Shown one piece after another: positions 45,877 to 53,979 of a stretch of DNA of 64,000 bases. The translations under genes and the position numbers were made by a program. How positions within the stretch are numbered: position 1 is the stretch's first letter; each line of letters opens with the position of its first letter. Source of the stretch: Pseudomonas cerasi (GTDB lineage Bacteria > Pseudomonadota > Gammaproteobacteria > Pseudomonadales > Pseudomonadaceae); assembly GCF_900074915.1 (NCBI RefSeq), contig NZ_LT222319.1, positions 1,795,001 through 1,859,000 on the forward strand, in the 5' to 3' direction. The notes below the pieces were generated by a model. It did no database searches. It was not told the DNA's origin and saw only the letters and a program-made list of their open reading frames with translations.

Positions 45877-47226
45877 TCAGACAGACGATAAACTGAGCGG
45901 CTCTCTGGGCAGATCCAGCGTGGCGATAAACCCGCCTTCCGGGTGATTGCCCAGCATCAGGGTGCCGCCATGTCGCTCCGCTGCGCGTTTGGCGATCGCC
46001 AGCCCCAGGCCGTGACCGGGCGTGGTCTGGCCGGGGGCGCGGTAAAACGGCTCGCCCAGTTGTGCCAGATGTTCGTCGGCAACCCCCGGACCATGATCGC
46101 GGACGCTCAGACGGACGTGATCGCCGACCTGAGTTGCCTGCAGATCGATGCGCTGACCGGAGGGGTTGAAGCGCAGCGCGTTGCGCAGTAGGTTGTCCAG
46201 CGCACGTTCGATCATGTCCGGCCAGCCTTTGAACTGCAGGCTGTCCTGCACCTCGACGCGAATGTTCTGGTCGATACCGTCCAGTTGGGTGTCGTTCTTC
46301 AGGCGCTGCAGCAGCGCTTCGAGGTCGACAGGCTCAGGGCCGCGAAGCTCGGCGTCGAGGCGCGCCAGGGCCAGGATCTCGCTGATCAGCGCCTCCAGCC
46401 GGTCACACTCACGGCCCAACCGTGGCCAGAGTTTTTCACGCTCGGCAGGCTCCGCACGTTCAGCCAGCGCCAGGGCGATGCGCAATCGGGCCAGCGGTGA
46501 GCGCAATTCATGAGACACATCGCGCAGCAACTGACGCTGACTGCCAATCAGGCTTTGCAGGCGCGCGCCCATGCGGTTGAAGTCCTTGGCCAGCACGCCG
46601 AACTCGTCACGCCGGTTGGCCAGCTGTCCGAGGCTGTGCTGTTGATAGCTGGTTTGCCCCAGGTCGTGTACTGCACCGCGCAGGCGACTCAGCGGTCGTG
46701 TAATCGACAGCGTCACGAACAGGCTGAACAGGGTCAGCACCACCAGCGCAATGCCCAGCGCGCTCAGCGGCCACATCAGACTCTGACGGTGCCATTCGTC
46801 GAGCTCCGGGTGCGGAACGCGGTAGATGAACAGGTAGGTTTCGCCGGTCTTCGGGCTGCTGTACTCGGTGGCCAGACGGCGCCAGGGCAGTTTGCGCCCC
46901 TGATCGTCGTCTTCCCGCTGCCGCGCTTCCAGAGCTGCGGCGCGCGGCGGGAAGGTGCCACGCACCATCGGCTCGCCGCTGTCGCTGAGCACTTGTGTGT
47001 CGATACGATTGCGACGTTTGATGTCCTGAAGAAATTCCTGAGCGTTATCCGCGCCCTTGTCCTCGAAGCGTTGCGTCCACTGCTCGGGCAACGAGTTGAG
47101 CACCGGGTGACGACTGAGGATCCACGCATCCTGATTGAGCATGTGCCCCATGAGCACCGACAGGCCGCCTACCAGAGCGATGGCCAGCCAGAAGCTGGCC
47201 AGGATTCGCCAGAACAATGAACGCAC
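45877..47226 (-). CDS. Sensor histidine kinase, CpxA-like
   Basis: A 449-residue membrane kinase. A helix at ~8-28, a periplasmic sensor region to ~150 and a second helix at ~155-175 are followed by HAMP (ITRPLSRLRGAV), HisKA (RDVSHELRSPLARLRIA) and an ATPase domain (LDNLLRNALRFNP, VRDHGPGV, GHGLGLAIAKR). It matches the envelope-stress sensor CpxA in plan. It lies 85 bases downstream of the CpxP/Spy-like gene, behind a terminator-like hairpin that may lower its expression relative to that gene. Confidence 0.92.
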   Translation of the reverse strand: MRSLFWRILASFWLAIALVGGLSVLMGHMLNQDAWILSRHPVLNSLPEQWTQRFEDKGADNAQEFLQDIKRRNRIDTQVLSDSGEPMVRGTFPPRAAALEARQREDDDQGRKLPWRRLATEYSSPKTGETYLFIYRVPHPELDEWHRQSLMWPLSALGIALVVLTLFSLFVTLSITRPLSRLRGAVHDLGQTSYQQHSLGQLANRRDEFGVLAKDFNRMGARLQSLIGSQRQLLRDVSHELRSPLARLRIALALAERAEPAEREKLWPRLGRECDRLEALISEILALARLDAELRGPEPVDLEALLQRLKNDTQLDGIDQNIRVEVQDSLQFKGWPDMIERALDNLLRNALRFNPSGQRIDLQATQVGDHVRLSVRDHGPGVADEHLAQLGEPFYRAPGQTTPGHGLGLAIAKRAAERHGGTLMLGNHPEGGFIATLDLPREPLSLSSV

Positions 47227-47246
47227 GGGATTTCCTCGGTCTCAGT

Positions 47247-47280
47247 AAAAAAGCCCGGCATGCGCGTGCATGCCGGGTTG
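47247..47280 (-). terminator. Terminator/attenuator between the CpxP-like and kinase genes
   Basis: On the minus strand CCCGGCATGC-ACGC-GCATGCCGGG is followed by C and a T-run (plus-strand A at 47247-47252). It lies after the CpxP/Spy-like gene and before the kinase start. Confidence 0.82.
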
Positions 47281-47311
47281 TGTTCAGCTCATCGGCCGCG
47301 AGGCCTGATGG

Positions 47312-47797
47312 TTACAGCGCTTTTGCTGCTTTTGCCGCTTTCCAGGCCTTGAACTCGGCCCATTCGGCGCGACGCTCATCTTCTTTCTTCTTGATCTCGT
47401 CAAACAGCTTCTGCTGGTCAGGCCTCAGCAGTGCACGAACTTCGCTGTCGGTCTTGGAGCGTTTGGCTTCGATTTCGTCGTGCATTGCTTTCTGGTCGGC
47501 AGCAGGCATTTTTTCCAGGTAGCTTTGAGTGACTTCGCGACGCTCGTGCCGTTGCTCGCGCATCAAGCGTTCGATCTGCTGACGCTGTTCACGTGTCAGG
47601 TCCAGCTCGGCCATCGGTCCCATCGGGCCAGGGCCGCGATCCATACGTGGGCCAGGGCCAGGGCCGCGGTCATCGCGATCCATGTGCATGGCAGGTGCGT
47701 CAGCATCCGGGCCACCGGCAGGTGGCGCTGGTGGTGCGGCCATGGCAATGGTCGGCAGGGCAGTGGCAAACATCAAAGCGATCAGGGTCTTGCGCAT
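47312..47797 (-). CDS. Periplasmic CpxP/Spy-like LTXXQ protein
   Basis: A 161-residue exported protein. The signal peptide is MRKTLIALMFATALPTIAMA. A Gly/Pro/Asp/Met-rich low-complexity stretch (about 22-62) follows, then a helical Spy/CpxP domain with the LTREQRQQ motif (LTxxQ) and a second LRPDQQKLF copy. Such proteins act as periplasmic chaperones and damp CpxA. The start is ATG 47797 after AAGGAGATA. It is encoded between the response regulator and kinase genes, with a CpxR-like box 83 bases upstream. The Met/His/Asp-rich linker could bind metal. Confidence 0.88.
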   Translation of the reverse strand: MRKTLIALMFATALPTIAMAAPPAPPAGGPDADAPAMHMDRDDRGPGPGPRMDRGPGPMGPMAELDLTREQRQQIERLMREQRHERREVTQSYLEKMPAADQKAMHDEIEAKRSKTDSEVRALLRPDQQKLFDEIKKKEDERRAEWAEFKAWKAAKAAKAL

Positions 47798-47879
47798 TGT
47801 GTATCTCCTTGTCTCTAGTGCGGCTCGATGCCGATGAGCCCAGTTTAGGGAGATCAAGGTCAAGCGCAGTCAGCGCTTG

Positions 47880-47894
47880 GTAAAGCTTGTGTAA
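47880..47894. promoter_or_regulatory. Putative CpxR box upstream of the CpxP/Spy-like gene
   Basis: GTAAA-GCTTGT-GTAA fits the direct-repeat CpxR consensus GTAAA-N4-8-GTAA(A). It lies between the response regulator gene and the CpxP/Spy-like gene, upstream of the latter. Confidence 0.6.
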
Positions 47895-47983
47895 GGAGAC
47901 CGTTGCAAGTTGTCAGCTTAAGGCTACACGCCAGAAGCGCTGGGCTTTCAACTTGCTGCGTCAGGCTTGCCACGTGAAGCGAC

Positions 47984-48661
47984 TCAAAGCGCGTAGTAAT
48001 AGCCGCGGCTGCGCAGCGCGACGATGCGTGGGCGGCCATCGGCGTGCGGGCCGATTTTCTTGCGCAGGTTGCTGACGTGCATGTCCAGACTGCGGTCGTA
48101 CAGGGTCAGTTTGCGGCCCAGGGCCAGTTGCGCCAGCTCCTGCTTGTCCAGCGGTTCGCCGGGCTGGCGCATCAGCGCTTCCAGCAAGCGGCTTTCGGAC
48201 ACCGTGAGGGTCAGCTCCTTTTCGTCGACACTGACCACACCGCGCATCGGGCTGAAGGTCAGGTCGCCCAGTTCGAGCTGGCTGGATGATGCGACCGGAT
48301 GACTGCGGCGCAGCACGGCGCGCAGGCGGGCAGTGAGTTCGCGAGGGTCGCAGGGCTTTGCCAGGTAATCGTCAGCGCCCAGTTCCAGACCCAGAATGCG
48401 GTCCAGCGGCTCGCCGCGTGCCGAGAGCATGACCACCGGCAGGTCGGGGTGGTCGGCACGTAATTGCTTGAGCAACTCCAGACCGCTGCCGTCAGGCAGC
48501 ATCACGTCCAGCACCACGGCAGCGGGTGCGGCGTCGGCCAATGCCTGACGCGCGCTGGTCCCGTTGTGACAGGCGCGCACCTGAAAGCCTTCCTGGCTCA
48601 GCCAACTGCTCAGCAGTTCGCACAGTTCCTGATCATCATCAATTAGTAACAGCTCGCTCAT
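47984..48661 (-). CDS. OmpR-family response regulator, CpxR-like
   Basis: A 225-residue two-domain regulator. The receiver has the acidic pocket LLIDDDQELCELL, the phospho-acceptor Asp in AVVLDVMLPDGSG and the Lys in LAKPCDPRELTARL. The C-terminal winged helix includes LTVSESRLLEALMRQPGEPLDKQEL and MHVSNLRKKIGPHADGRPRI. It pairs with the CpxA-like kinase. The gene order regulator - CpxP-like - kinase on one strand suggests one regulon. It starts 7 bases after the stop of the coiled-coil protein gene. Confidence 0.94.
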   Translation of the reverse strand: MSELLLIDDDQELCELLSSWLSQEGFQVRACHNGTSARQALADAAPAAVVLDVMLPDGSGLELLKQLRADHPDLPVVMLSARGEPLDRILGLELGADDYLAKPCDPRELTARLRAVLRRSHPVASSSQLELGDLTFSPMRGVVSVDEKELTLTVSESRLLEALMRQPGEPLDKQELAQLALGRKLTLYDRSLDMHVSNLRKKIGPHADGRPRIVALRSRGYYYAL

Positions 48662-48668
48662 GACTCAC

Positions 48669-49082
48669 TCAATTTAGCCACTGCCGACGTTGCCTACGCC
48701 AACCGCTGACCAATATACCGCACAGAAGGGCGAACATCGCAACGCCACCGCCTGCGATGAACCATTGTTGCTGCTCGGTCAGCAGGCGCGGGGGCGCTGC
48801 GGACAGTGCTTCTTTGAGCTGCAACTTGAGCTTTTGGTTCTCCTGACGCAAACGTGTCAGCAAGGCGTTGTTGCGTTCCGGATCGGCGTTCTGTAACTGC
48901 CGTGTCAATTCTTCGCGCTGCCGCTCGCTGTCCTTGAGACGCACCTGGAGGTCGGCCATCTGGCTGGCGGTGCCTGGCTGATGCAAAGGCTGTAATGCGC
49001 CACCTTCACCGACCGTCTCGGCGTTTACCTGCACACTCGCCGCCATCAATATCGCCAACAGACACCACGTCGCTGAACGCAT
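48669..49082 (-). CDS. Exported coiled-coil protein with C-terminal membrane anchor (TIGR04211-like tail)
   Basis: A 137-residue protein with an N-terminal signal peptide (MRSATWCLLAILMAASVQVNA). A coiled coil at residues ~40-92 (VRLKDSERQREELTRQLQNA) is followed by a C-terminal helix WFIAGGGVAMFALLCGILVSG with a basic end. The coiled coil plus Trp-flanked tail anchor resembles YgiM/TIGR04211 SH3 proteins, but the SH3 domain is absent. It is first in the string with the CpxR-like regulator (7-base gap), so it may belong to the envelope-stress regulon. Confidence 0.78.
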   Translation of the reverse strand: MRSATWCLLAILMAASVQVNAETVGEGGALQPLHQPGTASQMADLQVRLKDSERQREELTRQLQNADPERNNALLTRLRQENQKLKLQLKEALSAAPPRLLTEQQQWFIAGGGVAMFALLCGILVSGWRRQRRQWLN

Positions 49083-49228
49083 CTGAACTCCCTTTTACCG
49101 AGCCGTGTAAATTCGCACATTGAGCGGGTTATCGGCAGGCAGGCGGGAATGATGAATGAAGGGCGGGGCGGCAGGACGGCCCTGCTTCGCTGGAAGCAGG
49201 GCGTGCAGGTGTTGTCGAAGGGCGGGGA

Positions 49229-49528
49229 TCAGGGCAGGACTTGCTTGAACGGCTTGACCACGACGTTGGCATAGACGCCAGCGGCAACAAATGGATCGGC
49301 TTCGGCCCACGTCTTGGCGGCGCTTTGCGATTCGAACTCGGCAACGATCAGGCTGCCGCTGAAACCGGCAGCGCCGGGGTCGTTGCTGTCGACTGCCGGG
49401 TGTGGACCGGCCAGCACCAGACGGCCTTCATCCTTGAGCGCGTTGAGGCGATCGAGGTGCGCCGGGCGAACGCTGAGGCGTTTTTCCAGCGAGTTTTCGA
49501 CGTCGGTGGCGATGATTGCGTAGAGCAT
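49229..49528 (-). CDS. YciI family protein
   Basis: A 99-residue dimeric alpha/beta-barrel protein of the YciI family: [18 protein letters not shown], the conserved [24 protein letters not shown] with the His-Asp pair, and AADPF-like [15 protein letters not shown]. The relatives are of uncertain function; a catalytic role has been proposed from the His/Asp site. Its start codon adjoins the end of yciB (1-base gap), and this yciB-yciI pairing is conserved in many gammaproteobacteria. Confidence 0.93.
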   Translation of the reverse strand: MLYAIIATDVENSLEKRLSVRPAHLDRLNALKDEGRLVLAGPHPAVDSNDPGAAGFSGSLIVAEFESQSAAKTWAEADPFVAAGVYANVVVKPFKQVLP

Positions 49529-49529
49529 G

Positions 49530-50126
49530 TCAGTCCTCGGATTTGGTCGTATTGGGAGCGGTGTCGTGCAGGTGGCGTGACAGGTAGATTCCCTGGCCGA
49601 CCAGGAAGATCAGGGTCATGCCCAGGCTGCCGAATACTTTGAAGTCGACCCAGAATTCCTGATAAGTGAAGGCCACATACAGGTTGGCTGCGCCACAGAA
49701 CAGGAAGAATATGATCCAGGCGATGTTGAGCCGGGTCCAGATCGCCGCCGGCAGGGTCAGTGCATGCCCCATGATGCGCTGGATAAGCGGACGGTCGCCG
49801 ATGAAATGACTGCCGGCGAAGGCGACGGCAAACAGCCAGTTGACCACCGGGGCTTTCCATTTCAGGAAGGTTTCGCTATGGAAGGCCAGGGTCAGGCTGC
49901 CGAACACCAGGCACGCCACCAGCGTGAGCCACTGGCTTTTTTCCAGCTTGCGTTGTTTGACGTAGAGAATGCCGTAGACCACCACCGAACTGATGATCAG
50001 CATCGCCGTTGCACTGAAAATGCCGCCTACCATATAGGTATTGCCGAGGATATCCACGGCACGCGGCTCGGTTTTGTAAACGATGAAGAACAGGAGCAGC
50101 GGGATGAAGTCGATGAATTGTTTCAC
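49530..50126 (-). CDS. yciB: Inner-membrane septation protein YciB (IspZ)
   Basis: A 198-residue protein with five or six helices: [18 protein letters not shown], the segment [31 protein letters not shown] and [18 protein letters not shown] near the end. The family is needed for normal cell envelope synthesis and septation; the biochemical activity is unknown. GTG 50126 gives the family N-terminus; the frame continues to 50165 with no support. Upstream of yciI on the same strand; divergent from rnm, whose start is 66 bases away. Confidence 0.94.
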   Translation of the reverse strand: MKQFIDFIPLLLFFIVYKTEPRAVDILGNTYMVGGIFSATAMLIISSVVVYGILYVKQRKLEKSQWLTLVACLVFGSLTLAFHSETFLKWKAPVVNWLFAVAFAGSHFIGDRPLIQRIMGHALTLPAAIWTRLNIAWIIFFLFCGAANLYVAFTYQEFWVDFKVFGSLGMTLIFLVGQGIYLSRHLHDTAPNTTKSED

Positions 50127-50191
50127 AATGGCAGCCAGAAGCAGGATGTGGCGGCATAATAACAAACATCAATGAACACGAAAGCATCACT

Positions 50192-51055
50192 ATGAATGTA
50201 GACCTGCACTGCCACAGCACCGCTTCCGACGGGGCGCTCTCGCCTACGGCACTGGTTGCGCGTGCTCATGAAAACGGCGTGCGCGTCCTTTCGCTGACCG
50301 ACCACGATACCCTCGAAGGGCTTGAAGAGGCCCGTGCGGCGGCGCATTCATTGGGTATGCAACTGGTCAACGGGGTGGAGCTGTCCTGCACCTGGGGCGG
50401 CGCGACCATCCATATTCTGGGTTACGGATTCGATACCCAGGCCCCGGCGCTGACCGAAGCCATCGGCCGTTTGCATGAAGGACGCTGGCTGCGTGCGGAA
50501 GAAATCAGCCGTAAATTGGCGATCAAAGGTATGCCTGGCGCGCTGGAAGGCGCTCGCGCGATTCAGCAGGAGCTGGGTGACAGCGGTAATGCGCCTGCGC
50601 GTCCGCACTTTGCCGACTTCATGGTGCGCTCGGGTTTCGTCAAGGATCGCGCCGAGGCATTTCGCAAATGGCTGGGGGCGGGCAAACTGGGCGATGTGAA
50701 GCAGCACTGGCCGACGCTGGAGGACACGGTCGCCACCTTGCGGGCGTCGGGTGCGTGGGTCAGCCTTGCGCATCCTTCACATTATGACTTTACCCGCAGC
50801 AAACGGCGTAAACTGGTCGGCGATTTCGTCCAGGCCGGTGGGCACGCCATAGAAGTGGTCAATGGCATGCAGCCTGCCGATCAGGTCGGAACCCTGGCCA
50901 TCCTTGCACGCGAGTTCGGTCTGCTGGTCTCTGCCGGCAGCGACTTCCACGGTCCTGGCACCTGGGGCGAGATCGGTACTTATCGTCCCGTGCCTGAAGA
51001 TCTACCGCCTTTGTGGTGCAGATTCAAACATGAACAGCCTACTGCCGCCGTCTGA
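50192..51055 (+). CDS. rnm: PHP-domain 5'-3' exoribonuclease RNase AM (YciV)
   Basis: A 287-residue PHP-fold metallophosphoesterase. Metal ligands are visible in VDLHCHSTASDG, LTDHDTLEGL, ELSCTW, the SLAHPSHYD segment and AGSDFHGPG. E. coli YciV/RNase AM trims 5' ends of 5S, 16S and 23S rRNA and degrades nucleotides such as pAp. The next gene in line, yciO, is the classic neighbour. AAAGCATCACT before the ATG gives only a weak ribosome site. Confidence 0.93.
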   Translation: MNVDLHCHSTASDGALSPTALVARAHENGVRVLSLTDHDTLEGLEEARAAAHSLGMQLVNGVELSCTWGGATIHILGYGFDTQAPALTEAIGRLHEGRWLRAEEISRKLAIKGMPGALEGARAIQQELGDSGNAPARPHFADFMVRSGFVKDRAEAFRKWLGAGKLGDVKQHWPTLEDTVATLRASGAWVSLAHPSHYDFTRSKRRKLVGDFVQAGGHAIEVVNGMQPADQVGTLAILAREFGLLVSAGSDFHGPGTWGEIGTYRPVPEDLPPLWCRFKHEQPTAAV

Positions 51056-51068
51056 ACAGGAAGTAATC

Positions 51069-51698
51069 GTGAGTCAATTTTTCCAGGTCCATCCGGAAAA
51101 CCCGCAGCCGCGCCTGACCAAACAGGCCGCTGAAATCATCAAGGCCGGCGGGCTGGTGGTGTACCCGACAGATTCGTCCTATGCACTGGGCTGCCAGATC
51201 GGTGACAAGAGCGCCATCGAGCGCATCCGCCGCCTGCGCCAGCTGGACGACAAGCACAACTTCACCCTGATGTGCTGCGACCTGTCGCAGCTGGGGCTGT
51301 TTGCCAAGGTCGACACCGGCGCGTTCCGTGCACTGAAGGCGCACACGCCCGGGCCGTACACCTTCATTCTCAATGCCACCCGTGAGGTGCCGCGCCTGGT
51401 GCTGCACCCCAAGCGCCGCACCATCGGCCTGCGGGTGCCAAGCCATCCCATCGCCCAGGCCCTGCTGGAGCAATTGGGTGAGCCGCTGATGAGCGTCAGC
51501 CTGATCATGCCGGGCGACAGCGTGCCGCTCAGCGATCCCTACGAGATGCGCCAGATTCTCGAGCATCAGGTCGACCTGATCATCGACGGCGGGATCGGTG
51601 GTATTTCGGCGTCCACGGTCATTAACCTGGCCGAGGGTGAACCTCAGGTCGTTCGGGTCGGCTGTGGTGATCCGACGCCGTTCGGTGAACGTGCCTGA
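51069..51698 (+). CDS. yciO: YrdC/Sua5-domain protein YciO
   Basis: A 209-residue protein with the YrdC fold that binds ATP and RNA. TsaC/Sua5 relatives make threonylcarbamoyl-AMP for tRNA t6A, but YciO forms a separate branch. Conserved segments are VVYPTDSSYALGCQ, RLRQLDDKHNFTLMC and TIGLRVPSHPIAQALL, including the KxR/SxN-like sites. The start is GTG 51069 after CAGGAAG. Its stop overlaps the scpA start (TGATG), so translation is coupled in the rnm-yciO-scpA-scpB string. Confidence 0.92.
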   Translation: MSQFFQVHPENPQPRLTKQAAEIIKAGGLVVYPTDSSYALGCQIGDKSAIERIRRLRQLDDKHNFTLMCCDLSQLGLFAKVDTGAFRALKAHTPGPYTFILNATREVPRLVLHPKRRTIGLRVPSHPIAQALLEQLGEPLMSVSLIMPGDSVPLSDPYEMRQILEHQVDLIIDGGIGGISASTVINLAEGEPQVVRVGCGDPTPFGERA

Positions 51699-52516
51699 TG
51701 ACAGCCGTCGAGGCAGTGGACAGCCAGGCAGACGCCCAGCAGGAACTGCCGTTCGCGCTGGTCTACGGGCGTGCTGTCACGCAGATGCCGCTCGACCTGT
51801 ACATCCCGCCCGACGCGCTGGAGGTCTTTCTCGAAGCGTTCGAAGGCCCGCTTGACCTGCTGTTGTACCTGATCCGCAAACAGAACATCGACATCCTCGA
51901 TATTGCCGTTGCCGAGATCACCAAGCAGTACATGGGTTACGTCGAGCTGATGAAAACCGTGCGCCTGGAGCTGGCTGCCGAGTATCTGGTCATGGCCGCC
52001 ATGCTGGCCGAGATCAAATCGCGCATGCTGTTGCCGCGCTCGGCGGAAGTCGAAGAGGAAGAAGGCGATCCACGCGCCGAGCTGATTCGCCGCTTGCAGG
52101 AATACGAACGCTTCAAGGTCGCCGCCGAGGGTATTGACGGGCTGAGCCGGGTGGGCCGCGATGTCATCGTGCCGAAACTGGACGCTCCCGAAGCCCGCGC
52201 ACGCAAGTTGCTGCCGGATGTCAGCCTTGAAGAAGTGCTGATGTCGATGGCCGAAGTACTGCACCGTGGCGACATGTTCGAAAGCCACCAGGTCAGCCTC
52301 GAGGCACTGTCCACCCGCGAGCGCATGAGCGATGTCCTGGAACGTCTCAAGGGCGGCGGTTTTGTGCCGTTCGCCGAGCTGTTTACCGCCGAAGAGGGGC
52401 GTCTGGGTGTGGTCGTGACGTTCATGGCGGTGCTTGAGCTGGTCAAGGAGTCACTTGTCGAACTGGTCCAAAACGAGCCCTTTGCGGCGATCCATGTCCG
52501 GGCGCGAGCCGAGTAG
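51698..52516 (+). CDS. scpA: Segregation and condensation protein A
   Basis: A 272-residue kleisin that bridges SMC/MksB-type ATPases with ScpB in chromosome condensation. The N-terminal domain is clear (EAFEGPLDLLLYLIRKQNIDILDIAVAEITKQYMGY, about 45-80). The C-terminal winged helix lies at ~190-265 (VVTFMAVLELVKESLVELVQ). The ~35-residue N-terminal extension before LDLYI is variable in the family. It overlaps yciO by one base and is followed by scpB 15 bases later. Confidence 0.96.
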   Translation: MTAVEAVDSQADAQQELPFALVYGRAVTQMPLDLYIPPDALEVFLEAFEGPLDLLLYLIRKQNIDILDIAVAEITKQYMGYVELMKTVRLELAAEYLVMAAMLAEIKSRMLLPRSAEVEEEEGDPRAELIRRLQEYERFKVAAEGIDGLSRVGRDVIVPKLDAPEARARKLLPDVSLEEVLMSMAEVLHRGDMFESHQVSLEALSTRERMSDVLERLKGGGFVPFAELFTAEEGRLGVVVTFMAVLELVKESLVELVQNEPFAAIHVRARAE

Positions 52517-52531
52517 AGCAAGAACACACCC

Positions 52532-53299
52532 ATGAACCTCAACGAACCCCGCGAACTGGCCCCGCTGCTTGAAGCATTTCTGCTGGCCTCCGGAAAACCG
52601 CAGACGCTGGAGCGCCTGTATGAGTTGTTCGAGGAAGGTGAGCGCCCTGAGCCTCCGGTGTTCAAAAAGGCACTCGAGGTGTTGCGCAAGTCCTGTGAGG
52701 GGCGCGCCTTCGAGCTCAAGGAAGTGGCATCGGGTTATCGCCTGCAGATTCGTGACCGCTTCTCGCCGTGGGTCGGGCGGTTGTGGGAAGAGCGGCCGCA
52801 GCGTTACTCCCGGGCCATGCTGGAGACCCTCGCGCTGATCGCTTACCGCCAGCCGATCACGCGGGGCGAGATCGAAGATGTCCGTGGTGTCGCGGTCAAC
52901 AGCCACATCGTCAAGACTCTGCTCGAGCGCGAGTGGATTCGTGTGGTGGGCTACCGGGATGTGCCCGGCAAACCGGCCATGTTCGCGACCACCAAAGGCT
53001 TTCTCGACCACTTCAATCTCAAAAGCCTCGACGAGCTGCCGCCGCTGGCCGACCTGCGCGAGATGGAAACCGAGCCGGTGCTGGATTTCGAAGAGGCACC
53101 GGTGCCTGCGCACCTGCAAGCCCTGGCCGACGCCAGCCTCGACCCGGACGCAGAGCCGGAAGCCCCGCGTGACGAAACCAGCTTCCGCAGCCTGCTGGTG
53201 GAACTGGACTCGATGGAGCAGGGCCTCAAGACCGACTTCGACGACCTGCTGCGCGCGGAGCCAGAGCCTGAAGACGACAAAGGCGACGATGAGGTCTGA
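52532..53299 (+). CDS. scpB: Segregation and condensation protein B
   Basis: A 255-residue protein with two winged-helix domains (ELAPLLEAFLLASGKPQTLERL... and RAMLETLALIAYRQPITRGEIEDVRGV). It forms a dimer that binds ScpA. An acidic C-terminal tail (~185-255, rich in Glu/Asp/Ala) is an extension common in Pseudomonas. Last gene in its operon; a perfect hairpin (53314-53334) lies 15 bases after the stop. Confidence 0.96.
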   Translation: MNLNEPRELAPLLEAFLLASGKPQTLERLYELFEEGERPEPPVFKKALEVLRKSCEGRAFELKEVASGYRLQIRDRFSPWVGRLWEERPQRYSRAMLETLALIAYRQPITRGEIEDVRGVAVNSHIVKTLLEREWIRVVGYRDVPGKPAMFATTKGFLDHFNLKSLDELPPLADLREMETEPVLDFEEAPVPAHLQALADASLDPDAEPEAPRDETSFRSLLVELDSMEQGLKTDFDDLLRAEPEPEDDKGDDEV

Positions 53300-53313
53300 T
53301 TGACTCGCGCTCA

Positions 53314-53460
53314 CACGCTGAAGCGTTCAGCGTGATACACAAGTCTCGTGGGAGCGAGCTTGCTCGCGAAGGCGATGGTGCAGGCTCGCTATTTTCGGAT
53401 TCTGTACGGGCCCTTTCGCGAGCAAGCTCGCTCCCACATGACCTGTATGTAGCCATGAGC
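53314..53460. repeat. Composite intergenic element with a REP doublet
   Basis: The left part is a perfect hairpin CACGCTGAA-GCG-TTCAGCGTG (53314-53334). Then come two inverted REP copies: GTGGGAGCGAGCTTGCTCGC... (53348-53372) and its reverse complement (53412-53437), with about 39 bases between them, the form of a REPIN. The outer flanks (GATACACAAGTC and GACCTGTATGTAGCCATGAG) recur near 57.4 and 57.5 kb. Confidence 0.88.
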
Positions 53461-53603
53461 GCTCTGCGTCCTCTTGATACCTCGTCCTGGAGCGTGCAGA
53501 ACGATAATCAGGACTGTCGTGCCAACGCCCAGTGCATTTCGGTCGAATTCATACGCCAGCCCAGGGTCACATCTGATACCACTCGCCATGAGATTCGCTG
53601 CCC

Positions 53604-53795
53604 ATGAGTTCGACCAAGAACCCCTGCATCAGCCTGTGCAAGTTCGATGATGACATTTGTCTGGGATGCGGCCGCAGCAAGCGCGAAATCAAGGCCTGGA
53701 AGAAACTCGACAAGGACGACAAGCGCACGGTGCTCGAGGAGTCTGCCAAGCGGCTGGCCAAGCTCAAGACCGCCGGTCGTAAAAAGAAGAAGTGA
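53604..53795 (+). CDS. DUF1289 small zinc-binding-like protein
   Basis: A 63-residue basic protein with four cysteines in the DUF1289 pattern: NPCISLCKFDDDICLGCGRSKREIKAW. The CxxxC...CxxC arrangement suggests a metal or Fe-S site. The C-terminus is Lys/Arg-rich. The function is unknown; in some relatives a DUF1289 domain is associated with Fe-S proteins. It lies between the REP element and rluB. Confidence 0.9.
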   Translation: MSSTKNPCISLCKFDDDICLGCGRSKREIKAWKKLDKDDKRTVLEESAKRLAKLKTAGRKKKK

Positions 53796-53979
53796 TTCGT
53801 GCATTTGCCGTTGACGCCGGATGCGTAAACCGGCGCATGGGCGTATGATGGTCGACCCTCGGCGATCAAGTGTCGCCCGGGCTTTCAAGTATTTCGCCTT
53901 GCCGCTATCCACAGCGCGCCGGGCACAGGTCTTGCCGGTTCTCGGCCAGCCCTGATTCGACACACCGGGAGGTGCCCAG

